NCBI RefSeq assembly: GCF_001426525.1
Contig: NZ_LMEW01000034.1
Span: 388,190-452,189 of the forward strand
Direction: 5' to 3'
Length of the DNA stretch: 64,000 bases
From: Massilia sp. Root133
Lineage (GTDB): Bacteria > Pseudomonadota > Gammaproteobacteria > Burkholderiales > Burkholderiaceae_D
Positions 47,692-54,628 of the stretch are shown in pieces. The notes under the pieces are model-generated. The model saw nothing but the letters and a program-made list of their open reading frames with translations, was not told where the DNA came from and did no database searches. A program made the translations under genes and the position numbers. The stretch's first letter is position 1. Every line of letters begins with the position of its first letter.

Positions 47692-48246
47692 TCAGGCGAG
47701 GCGCTCGGCCGTCGCGCGCACGCGCTGGCCGAACAGGATCGCGGTGCGGATGTCGCCGGGGACCATCTCGTCGGGCGAGGCGTCCGACGGGGTCGCGGTG
47801 GCCAGGCCGGCGAACGAGGACAGGTAGTTCACGTCGTCGCGCTGCGCGGACTTGGCGTTGCTGGGCATGAGGCCGGTGCCGACCCACGCCATGCCGTGCT
47901 GCTGCGCCAGCGTGAACATCGTGTACAACGCGGTCTGCTTGTCGCCCGCGACCGACGCCGAATTCGTGAACGCGGCGGCCAGCTTGTCCTTCCAGCCCTG
48001 CGTGAACCACACCTTCGACGACTGGTCGGCGAATTTCTTGAACTGCCAGCTCACGTTGCCCATGTAGGTCGGCGAGCCGAACACGATGGCGTCGGCGGCG
48101 GCCAGCTTGTCCCAGGCGTCGTCGGGCAGGTTGCCGTCGGCGTCGATGGGCAGCAGGCGCCCCCTGCTGCCTTCCGCGACCGCCTCGGCGATCTTGCGGG
48201 TGTGGCCGTAGCCGCTGTGGAAGACGATGACGATGGATTTGCTCAT
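47692..48246 (-). CDS. flavodoxin-like NAD(P)H-dependent oxidoreductase (WrbA-like)
   Basis: Flavoprotein of 184 residues. FHSGYGHTRKIAEAVAEG at 9-26 is the FMN phosphate loop, FGSPTYMGNVSWQFKKF the second flavin contact, and TALYTMFTLAQQHGMAWVG the third, all as in WrbA/NAD(P)H:quinone reductases. It probably reduces quinones by two electrons, which limits radical formation. The start overlaps the tautomerase stop (ATGA), within the SDR-tautomerase-flavodoxin-NTF2 run. Confidence 0.88.
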   Translation of the reverse strand: MSKSIVIVFHSGYGHTRKIAEAVAEGSRGRLLPIDADGNLPDDAWDKLAAADAIVFGSPTYMGNVSWQFKKFADQSSKVWFTQGWKDKLAAAFTNSASVAGDKQTALYTMFTLAQQHGMAWVGTGLMPSNAKSAQRDDVNYLSSFAGLATATPSDASPDEMVPGDIRTAILFGQRVRATAERLA

Positions 48247-48467
48247 TTTGCCGCTCCTTTTCTTGCCGCTTCGCGCTGGCGGCGCCTGGTCACCACTTCG
48301 CCGCCGTGGCCCCAGTTGTCGGTGTTGACTTCGTCGATGACGACGAACGTCGCTTCCGGATCCTTGTTCAGTACTTTCACCATCAGGTCGGTCGCGCCGG
48401 CGATCATGGCTTCCTTCTGGTCCTTCGTGACGCCTTCGTCGGTCACCTGGATGAGGATGTAGGGCAT
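48243..48467 (-). CDS. 4-oxalocrotonate tautomerase-family protein
   Basis: Protein of 74 residues starting MPYILIQVTDEGVTKDQKEA; after Met removal Pro1 is free to act as the catalytic base of this superfamily. FVVIDEVNTDNWGHGGEVV is typical of the subgroup often found beside quinone reductase-like and SDR genes. The length is slightly above the 62-residue classical form because of a basic tail (RRRQREAARKG). It overlaps the flavodoxin-like gene and follows the SDR gene by 10 bases. Confidence 0.88.
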   Translation of the reverse strand: MPYILIQVTDEGVTKDQKEAMIAGATDLMVKVLNKDPEATFVVIDEVNTDNWGHGGEVVTRRRQREAARKGAAK

Positions 48468-48477
48468 GATGGCCTCC

Positions 48478-49230
48478 TTACCAGGTGCCGGCGGAGGCGC
48501 CGCCGTCCACGCTCAGCACGACGCCGCTCGTGAAGCGCGCGTCCGTCAGGTACAGCACCGCGTCGACGACGTCGTCCGTCGTGCCGGTCGTGCCGCTCGG
48601 CGCCAGCGTGTTGTAGAAGTCCCGCGTGCCTTCGTAGTCCCCGTGCAGCGGGGTCTCGATGATCCCCGGCGCCACGGCCGACACGTTCACGCCGCTCGCC
48701 GCGAGTTCGATCGCCAGCGCGCGCGTCGCGCTGTTCAGGCCACCCTTCACGAGCACCGGCAGCACCGCCGGGACCTTCGCGTTCGGTTGCACCGCAATGC
48801 CCGCCGTGATGTTCACGATGTGGCCGCTGCCGTTCGCGGCCATGTGTGCGGCGGCCCGTTGCGACGGGTAGAAGAAGCCTTTCAGGTTCGTGTCGACGAG
48901 GCGGTCGACTTCGTCCGGCGTGTAGGTGTGGAACGGCTTCGCGTTGAAAATGCCGGCATTGTTGATCAGGACGTCGACCTTGCCGAAGCGGGCGATCGCC
49001 GTCTCGAACAGGGCCTGCGCCGTCGCCGGCTCGGCGATGTCGCCGGCGACGCCGACGAAGTTGGCCGGGTTGCCAAGCCGGGCCGCCGCTGCGTCGAGGC
49101 GGGCCGCGCTGCGGGCATTGCCGACGACGTTGTCGCCGCGATCGATGTAGGCCTTGGCCAGCGCGAGGCCGATGCCGCTGGAGGCGCCGGTGATGACGAC
49201 GGTACGACGATTGTTCGTTGCTGCGTTCAT
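48478..49230 (-). CDS. SDR-family oxidoreductase lacking the usual catalytic Tyr
   Basis: Rossmann-fold protein of 250 residues. TGASSGIG (14-21) and NNAG (90-93) are the cofactor motifs, and Asn115 of the tetrad is present. In the active-site segment Lys162 (VLVKGGLNSATRA) is kept, but the place four residues before it, normally Tyr, is Pro158, and the usual Ser is Thr142 (NITAG). It may therefore be inactive as a dehydrogenase, bind substrate, or use another residue. It is the first gene of the small redox operon and lies downstream of a LysR gene on the same strand. Confidence 0.88.
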   Translation of the reverse strand: MNAATNNRRTVVITGASSGIGLALAKAYIDRGDNVVGNARSAARLDAAAARLGNPANFVGVAGDIAEPATAQALFETAIARFGKVDVLINNAGIFNAKPFHTYTPDEVDRLVDTNLKGFFYPSQRAAAHMAANGSGHIVNITAGIAVQPNAKVPAVLPVLVKGGLNSATRALAIELAASGVNVSAVAPGIIETPLHGDYEGTRDFYNTLAPSGTTGTTDDVVDAVLYLTDARFTSGVVLSVDGGASAGTW

Positions 49231-49350
49231 GCTGTTCTCCCTGGTTGTCCGGGCGGCGCCGATGCGCCGTCCATGGAGACAACTATAGGAACTGCCTGAA
49301 CGCGGAAAAAGATGGGTTACGGCAAGACAATCGTTACATCGCGTAATGAA

Positions 49351-50277
49351 TCACTTGCGGCGCGGCGTCGCGCGCAGGGATTCGACGAGAAAATCGACGA
49401 AGGCGCGCACGCGCAGCGCCACGTGGCGGTGATGCGGGTAGATCAGGCAGAACGGCCGCGCGCTGCCGCCGTACGCCGGCAGCAGTTCGACGAGGCGGCC
49501 GGCCGCCAGGTCGGCGTCGACGATGAAGCGGTAGGTCTGGAACAGGCCGCCGCCCGCGCGCGCCAGCGTGACGGCGCCCAGGATGTCCTCGGCGCAGCAG
49601 TACAGGCCTTCGGTCGGCAGTTCGATATCGTCGCCGTCCACGCGCAACAGCCAGGGGATGTTGCGGCCCGTGCTGGGCAGCGCGAACTGGATGCAGTTGT
49701 GCCCGCGCAGGTCGTCCGGCGTCTTCGGCGTACCGGCGCGCTTCAGGTAGTCGGGCGCGGCGACGACCACCAGTTCGGCGTCTTCCAGCGGCCGCGAGAT
49801 CATCGTCGAGTCGGCCGGCGCGCGCCCCCGGATCGCGAGGTCGAAGCCTTCGTCGCCGAAGTCGACGTTGCGGTTACTGAGGTGGAAGTCGACCTTCACG
49901 TCCGGATAGCGGCGCGTGAATTCGGGAAGGATCGGCAGCACGCGGTAATGGCCGTACGGCGTGGGCATGCTGATGCGCAGCAGGCCGGACGGCGCGCTCT
50001 GGCGGCCCGTCACGGCGCGCTCGGCCTCGACGAGCTGGGCCAGCGCCTGGCGGCACTGGTCGAAATATTCGCGGCCCGCTTCCGTCAGGTGCAGGGTACG
50101 CGTCGTGCGCACGAACAGGCGCACGCCGAGGCGCGCTTCCAGGCGCGACACGGCCCGGCTGACGGCGGCCGGCGTGACGGCGGCGGCCGTCGCGGCGGCC
50201 GTGAAGCTCCCCAGCTCGGCGGCGGAACAGAACAGCTCGATGCTGCCGAGCAGGATGTCGTCGAACTGGCGGCTCAT
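49351..50277 (-). CDS. LysR-family transcription regulator
   Basis: Regulator of 308 residues with an N-terminal winged helix (FCSAAELGSFTAAATAAAVTPAAVSRAVSRLEARLGVRLF) and an effector domain (from about 90). It belongs to the common DsdA/PtxR-like subgroup with PTPYGHYRVLPILPEF. GGAG lies five bases before the chosen ATG; two earlier ATG codons are in frame. It is divergent from the nitronate monooxygenase gene across 108 bases and upstream of the SDR operon, so it may control either or both. A palindromic stretch TACACGGTGTA at 50293-50303 is a candidate binding site. Confidence 0.9.
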   Translation of the reverse strand: MSRQFDDILLGSIELFCSAAELGSFTAAATAAAVTPAAVSRAVSRLEARLGVRLFVRTTRTLHLTEAGREYFDQCRQALAQLVEAERAVTGRQSAPSGLLRISMPTPYGHYRVLPILPEFTRRYPDVKVDFHLSNRNVDFGDEGFDLAIRGRAPADSTMISRPLEDAELVVVAAPDYLKRAGTPKTPDDLRGHNCIQFALPSTGRNIPWLLRVDGDDIELPTEGLYCCAEDILGAVTLARAGGGLFQTYRFIVDADLAAGRLVELLPAYGGSARPFCLIYPHHRHVALRVRAFVDFLVESLRATPRRK

Positions 50278-50385
50278 CATGACTCCATTCATTACACGGT
50301 GTATCAATAATCGTGCATCTTACTTGGTTTATCGACACAGGCGACCGGCGCTAGGCTACACCGTCAACCTCATTCGGAGCCCATC

Positions 50386-51444
50386 ATGCACACCTTCCTG
50401 CCCGACCGCCTCGGCATCGTCCACCCCATCATCCAGGCGCCCATGGCGGGCGTATCGACGGCCGCGCTGGCGGCCGCGGTCTCGAACGCCGGCGGCCTCG
50501 GTTCCATCGCCGTCGGCGCCGGCAACGCCACCCAGGCGCGCGCCGCGATCCGCGCCGTGCGCGCCCTGACGGACAAGCCGTTCAACGTCAACGTATTCGC
50601 GCATCGCCCCGCCCGCGCCGACGCGCGCCGCGAAGCCGCCTGGCTGGACTGGCTCGCCGCCCACTTCGACGCGCAGGAGACCACGGCGCGGCCGGCGCTG
50701 CGCGAGATCTACACGAGCTTCCTCGACGATCCGGCGATGCTCAACGTGCTCGTCGAGGAGCGGCCCGCCGTCGTCAGCTTTCACTTCGGCCTGCCCACGC
50801 CGTCGCAGGTGGCGAGCCTGCATGCGGCCGGCATCATGCTGATGGCCACCGCGACGTCGCCGCAGGAAGCACGCGCCATCGAAGCGGCCGGTATCGACGT
50901 CGTCATCGCCCAGGGTATCGAGGCCGGCGGCCACCGCGGCACGTTCGACCCGGCGCAACCGGATGCCGGGCTGGGCACGTTCGCACTCGTGCAACTCGTG
51001 CGCGCCAGCGTGACCATCCCGATCGTCGCCGCGGGCGGCATCATGGACGGCCGCGGCATCGCCGCGGCACTGCGCCTGGGCGCGGGCGCCGCGCAACTGG
51101 GCACCGCATTCATCCTGGCGCCGGAGTCGGCCGCCACGCCGCACCACCGCGCGCTGCTGCGCGACGGCTGCGCGCGGACGGCCATGACGGACGCCATCTC
51201 GGGCCGCGCCGCGCGCGGCATCGTGAACCGCTTCTTCGACGAGATCGGCGGGCCCGGCCATCCACCCGTGCCCGATTACCCGATCGCGTACGACGCCGCG
51301 AAGGCGCTGCACGCCGCGGCGTTCAAGCGCGGCAACCAGGACTACTCGGTGAACTGGGCCGGCCAGGCCTATCCGCTGGCGCGCGCCATGCCGGCGGCGG
51401 CGCTGGTAGCCATGCTGGCAACCGAGCTCGACGCCGCTCGCTGA
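50386..51444 (+). CDS. nitronate monooxygenase (2-nitropropane dioxygenase family)
   Basis: FMN-dependent TIM-barrel enzyme of 352 residues that oxidises alkyl nitronates such as propionate 3-nitronate. PIIQAPMAGVSTAALAAAVS opens the barrel; IAQGIEAGGHRGTFD near 182-196 contains the catalytic His and the FMN-contacting glycines; VAAGGIMDGRGIAAALRLGA is the phosphate-binding block. Class I nitronate monooxygenases share these motifs. It is divergent from the LysR gene, which probably regulates it. Other flavin reductase activities are possible in this family. Confidence 0.9.
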   Translation: MHTFLPDRLGIVHPIIQAPMAGVSTAALAAAVSNAGGLGSIAVGAGNATQARAAIRAVRALTDKPFNVNVFAHRPARADARREAAWLDWLAAHFDAQETTARPALREIYTSFLDDPAMLNVLVEERPAVVSFHFGLPTPSQVASLHAAGIMLMATATSPQEARAIEAAGIDVVIAQGIEAGGHRGTFDPAQPDAGLGTFALVQLVRASVTIPIVAAGGIMDGRGIAAALRLGAGAAQLGTAFILAPESAATPHHRALLRDGCARTAMTDAISGRAARGIVNRFFDEIGGPGHPPVPDYPIAYDAAKALHAAAFKRGNQDYSVNWAGQAYPLARAMPAAALVAMLATELDAAR

Positions 51445-51779
51445 CCACGCCGCGGCCTCGCGCCTGCGCACGCCGGCCGCTCATCGAATGGCGCGCCGTT
51501 CGCGCGCCACGAGATGTACAATAGGACATCGACTTACGGTGCATGGCAGCGCAATGGCTCACGAGAAATTCCTGATTTGCCTACAGCCTTACGCTCTCGT
51601 CCGCGCGACGGCGGCCTGCCTGCGTCGACCCGACTACGCCTTGCCGCGCCACCTCGCCCGGCTTTATTAAGCTCGGCGGCGGCACAGCCGCTGGCCGGGC
51701 TCCACAGAACATATCCATCCGCCCGACCCGCGTCGGGCGGCCATGACCCATTCCTGTCCAGGACATAAAGAGACGACTC
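51445..51779. other. intergenic region with a GC-rich hairpin before the small peptide gene
   Basis: No convincing gene lies in these 335 bases. CCGCCCGAC, loop CCGC, GTCGGGCGG (51719-51740) form a perfect 9-bp stem 39 bases before the next start, without a T run, so it may be a leader structure of the small gene and rnk. A 60-codon open frame at 51488-51670 has no ribosome site and unusual composition and is not called. Confidence 0.5.
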
Positions 51780-51932
51780 ATGAAGATCAATCGACCCTCG
51801 CTATTCCGCCGCCCGCCCAGCATCCGCGCCATCAACGACCTGATCGCGCACCGCAAGCGCCTGCGCCATCGCATCGGCCTCGCCCTCGCCGTCTGCCTGC
51901 CGCTCGGCTGGCTGCTGCTCCATGTCGACTGA
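51780..51932 (+). CDS. small basic single-helix membrane peptide upstream of rnk
   Basis: Open frame of 50 residues: MKINRPSLFRRPPSIRAIND then LIAHRKRLRHRI, and a hydrophobic C-terminal segment GLALAVCLPLGWLLLHVD. The basic N-terminal part and terminal helix suggest a small inner-membrane protein with its N-terminus inside. It ends 12 bases before rnk, whose strong ribosome site AAGGAGG begins right behind this stop, so the two are probably one transcript. AAGAGA upstream of the start is a weak ribosome site. No family was recognised. Confidence 0.5.
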   Translation: MKINRPSLFRRPPSIRAINDLIAHRKRLRHRIGLALAVCLPLGWLLLHVD

Positions 51933-51944
51933 AGGAGGACCGCC

Positions 51945-52352
51945 ATGCATCCCGCCATCACCATTTCGACGCTCGACCTCGACCGCATCGACCTGATGCT
52001 GGACCGGCTCCCGCTCGCCCAGGCGGCCGCGCGCGACGCGCTGTCCGACGAACTCGCGCGGGCCGACGTCCTCGCGCCCTGGGACATGCCGCCCCGCGTC
52101 GTGACCATGCGTTCCACCGTCCGCTTCCGCCTGGACGGCAAGCACGGCGAGTGGTGCAAGACGCTCGTCTATCCGAAGGAAATCGGCGAAGGCGACGACA
52201 CGGTCTCCGTGCTGTCGCCCGTCGGCAGCGCCCTGCTGGGCCTGGCGGAAGGCGACTGCATCGAATGGACGCATCCCGACGGCCGGACGCTCGGCGTGGA
52301 AGTCGTCGAGGTCATCTACCAGCCGGAACGCGCCGGTCACTACCACCTCTAA
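51945..52352 (+). CDS. rnk: nucleoside diphosphate kinase regulator Rnk
   Basis: Cytoplasmic protein of 135 residues: a short N-terminal coiled region (ISTLDLDRIDLMLDRL) and a GreA/GreB C-terminal-like FKBP domain (about 50-130) with CKTLVYPKE and VSVLSPVGSALLGLAEGDCIEW. Rnk proteins bind RNA polymerase like Gre factors and affect nucleotide pools. AAGGAGG lies before the start. The likely terminator of the transcript is at 52478-52506. Confidence 0.92.
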   Translation: MHPAITISTLDLDRIDLMLDRLPLAQAAARDALSDELARADVLAPWDMPPRVVTMRSTVRFRLDGKHGEWCKTLVYPKEIGEGDDTVSVLSPVGSALLGLAEGDCIEWTHPDGRTLGVEVVEVIYQPERAGHYHL

Positions 52353-52418
52353 CCGCCGCGCATGCGCAGTCATGCGCCTGGCGGATGACGCTCATCACGA
52401 AACATCATTGGACGGTTC

Positions 52419-52436
52419 TTGTGCAATGCAGCACAA
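52419..52436. promoter_or_regulatory. 18-bp inverted repeat over a possible promoter
   Basis: TTGTGC, AATGCA, GCACAA is a perfect 6-bp inverted repeat with six-base spacer. It overlaps a possible sigma-70 promoter (TTGGAC at 52408-52413, 18-base spacer, CACAAT at 52432-52437). The GCA/TGC-rich form recalls PhaR-type sites of betaproteobacteria, which is a guess. Confidence 0.45.
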
Positions 52437-52443
52437 TGCTTCC

Positions 52444-52506
52444 TGTCTCCTCTATCTTCCTCCAAGAAAATAGATTCAAGCCCGCCAACCAGCGGGCTTT
52501 TTTTTT
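52444..52506 (+). ncRNA. candidate short RNA of about 60 nt
   Basis: A possible promoter with an overlapping inverted repeat is followed within 65 bases by a strong intrinsic terminator, with no open frame between. The region is pyrimidine-rich (CTTCCTGTCTCCTCTATCTT), which could pair with ribosome sites. The alternative is that this is only the tail of the rnk transcript. Confidence 0.3.
52478..52506 (+). terminator. strong rho-independent terminator downstream of rnk
   Basis: AAGCCCGC, loop CAACCA, GCGGGCTT followed by a run of nine T: a perfect 8-bp stem. It lies 125 bases after the rnk stop and ends either the rnk transcript or a short RNA starting near 52444. Confidence 0.92.
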
Positions 52507-52542
52507 GCCCCTCCGCTCCCGGTGGATCTCCGGCAATTTCTC

Positions 52543-52745
52543 AAATTCGGGGTCAGAGCACATTTTGGTGCACAGTTCTTGCGGCAACTTTACGCGCTGG
52601 CCGCGAATGGCCTATCTCCACAGCCATCGAAACGTCGAGGCGACTCGCCGCGCTGCCCGCAAGCGCCAACAATGCATGTAGAAATTGATCCGAAATGGGC
52701 TCTGACCCCGAATTGAATTCGAAATGTGCTCTGACCCCGAATTTT
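52543..52745. repeat. MITE-like element with three copies of a GGGGTCAGAGCnCATTT end sequence
   Basis: AAATTCGGGGTCAGAGCACATTTT (52543-52566) faces two copies of its complement, CGAAATGGGCTCTGACCCCGAATT (52691-52714) and CGAAATGTGCTCTGACCCCGAATT (52720-52743). About 120 bases without a gene lie between. This end sequence is familiar from elements associated with REP-type tyrosine transposases in proteobacteria; no transposase is present, so it would be a non-autonomous relic. From 52746 to 52887 nothing is recognisable except AT-rich promoter-like sequence. Confidence 0.7.
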
Positions 52746-52887
52746 TCACTCGGCTGAATAGCGTTCCACGATATGAAATTTCAGCCTTTCAACAGGTGGG
52801 ATGAATATTCCATTTCGCAAAACTATTTGCCGCATTGCGGAATGTCTGAGATAACTCATTGAATTCTATCGCTAAATTTTAGTTTTA

Positions 52888-52903
52888 TGTCTTATATAAG
52901 ACA
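52888..52903. promoter_or_regulatory. 16-bp palindrome upstream of aceA, candidate operator
   Basis: TGTCTTATATAAGACA is a perfect palindrome 79-94 bases before the isocitrate lyase start, in an AT-rich stretch that must hold the aceA promoter. The CTTATATAAG core recalls GntR-type sites near central-metabolism genes of betaproteobacteria, recalled from memory and not confirmed. No regulator gene is adjacent. Confidence 0.55.
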
Positions 52904-52981
52904 GAAGATTTAGACACCTGGATCTCATATGATGAACCCATGCGCTTCACCACTTTCGATTCACTTTTCATGGAGTTCGAC

Positions 52982-54562
52982 ATGTCCGAGTACCAAAACG
53001 ATATCCAGGCCATCGCCACCCTCAAGCAGCGCTACGGCAGCGCCTGGGACGCCATCAATCCGGAATCCGCCGCCCGCATGCGTGCGCAGAACCGCTTCAA
53101 GACCGGCCTCGACATCGCTCGCTACACGGCCGCGATCATGCGCCGCGACATGGCGAACTACGATGCCGATCCGTCCAAGTACACGCAGTCGCTGGGCTGC
53201 TGGCACGGTTTCATCGGCCAGCAGAAGCTGATCTCGATCAAGAAGCATTTCAACAGCACCGACCGCCGCTACCTCTACCTGTCGGGCTGGATGATCGCCG
53301 CGCTGCGCTCGGAATTCGGCCCGCTGCCGGACCAGTCGATGCACGAAAAGACCGCCGTCCCCGCGCTGATCAAGGAGCTGTACACGTTCCTGCGCCAGGC
53401 CGACGCCCGTGAACTGGGCGGCCTGTTCCGCCAGCTGGATGCGGCCGAAGGCGCCGCCAAGGCAGCGCTCCAGGACAAGATCGACAACTTCGTCACGCAC
53501 GTCGTGCCCATCATCGCCGACATCGACGCCGGCTTCGGCAACGCGGAAGCGACGTACCTGCTGGCCAAGCAGATGATCGAGGCGGGCGCCTGCTGCATCC
53601 AGCTGGAAAACCAGGTGTCGGACGAAAAGCAGTGCGGCCACCAGGACGGCAAGGTCACGGTCCCGCACGAAGACTTCCTCGCGAAGATCCGCGCCGTGCG
53701 CTACGCGTTCCTCGAGCTGGGCGTGGACGACGGCGTCATCGTCGCCCGTACCGACTCGCTGGGCGCCGGCCTGACCAAGCAGATCGCCGTCACCCACGAG
53801 CCGGGCGACCTGGGCGACCAGTACAATGCCTTCCTCGACGCGGAAGAAATCGCGGCCGCCGAACTGAAGAACGGCGACGTCGTGATCCAGCGTAACGGCA
53901 AGCTGCTGCGTCCGAAGCGCCTGGCGAGCAACCTGTTCCAGTTCCGCGAAGGCACGGGCGAAGCGCGCTGCGTCCTCGACTGCATCACGTCGCTGCAGAA
54001 CGGCGCCGACCTGCTGTGGATCGAGACCGAGAAACCGCACATCGGCCAGATCGGCGGCATGGTCAAGGAAATCCGCAAGGTCATCCCGAACGCGAAGCTG
54101 GTGTACAACAACAGCCCATCGTTCAACTGGACGCTGAACTTCCGCCAGCAGGTGTACGACGGCATGAAGTCGCGCGGCGAGGACGTGTCGGCCTACGACC
54201 GCGCCCACCTGATGAGCGCCGAGTACGACGACTCGATCCTGGCGAAGGTCGCCGACGAGCGCATCCGCACGTTCCAGGCCGACGCGGCGCGCGAAGCGGG
54301 CATCTTCCACCACCTGATCACGCTGCCGACCTACCACACGGCCGCCCTGTCCACGGACAACCTGGCCAAGGACTACTTCGGCAACCAGGGCATGCTGGGC
54401 TACGTGGCCGGCGTGCAGCGCAAGGAAATCCGCCAGGGCATCGCCTGCGTCAAGCACCAGAACATGTCCGGTTCGGACATCGGCGACGACCACAAGGAAT
54501 ACTTCAGCGGCGAAGCGGCGCTGAAGGCCGGCGGCAAGCACAACACGATGAACCAGTTCTGA
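52982..54562 (+). CDS. aceA: isocitrate lyase, long proteobacterial form
   Basis: Enzyme of 526 residues that splits isocitrate to glyoxylate and succinate, first step of the glyoxylate shunt for growth on acetate or fatty acids. Cys218 in KQCGHQDGKVTVPHEDF is the catalytic cysteine motif in the form used by the longer Pseudomonas-type enzymes (E. coli has KKCGH). IADIDAGFGNAEATYLLAKQMIEAG is the metal-binding region and PSFNW the substrate loop. GGAG lies six bases before MSEYQND; an ATG 14 codons earlier is less likely. Malate synthase is not in the window. Confidence 0.96.
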   Translation: MSEYQNDIQAIATLKQRYGSAWDAINPESAARMRAQNRFKTGLDIARYTAAIMRRDMANYDADPSKYTQSLGCWHGFIGQQKLISIKKHFNSTDRRYLYLSGWMIAALRSEFGPLPDQSMHEKTAVPALIKELYTFLRQADARELGGLFRQLDAAEGAAKAALQDKIDNFVTHVVPIIADIDAGFGNAEATYLLAKQMIEAGACCIQLENQVSDEKQCGHQDGKVTVPHEDFLAKIRAVRYAFLELGVDDGVIVARTDSLGAGLTKQIAVTHEPGDLGDQYNAFLDAEEIAAAELKNGDVVIQRNGKLLRPKRLASNLFQFREGTGEARCVLDCITSLQNGADLLWIETEKPHIGQIGGMVKEIRKVIPNAKLVYNNSPSFNWTLNFRQQVYDGMKSRGEDVSAYDRAHLMSAEYDDSILAKVADERIRTFQADAAREAGIFHHLITLPTYHTAALSTDNLAKDYFGNQGMLGYVAGVQRKEIRQGIACVKHQNMSGSDIGDDHKEYFSGEAALKAGGKHNTMNQF

Positions 54563-54582
54563 TTCCGGTCACGACTGACGCC

Positions 54583-54619
54583 AGCCCGGGCGGTGCCGCA
54601 AGGCCCGCCCGGGCTTTTT
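54583..54619. terminator. bidirectional terminator between aceA and the RND pump genes
   Basis: AGCCCGGGCGG, a ten-base loop, CCGCCCGGGCT, then TTTTTG: an 11-bp perfect stem. It ends aceA and, given its symmetry and position 10 bases from the convergent pump gene stop, may serve both. Confidence 0.88.
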
Positions 54620-54628
54620 GTTGCGGCC

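Noticed and set aside
51488..51670. Sixty-codon open frame between the nitronate monooxygenase and rnk
   Set aside because: No ribosome site, odd composition (Arg, Cys, Leu without pattern) and no membrane or domain signal.
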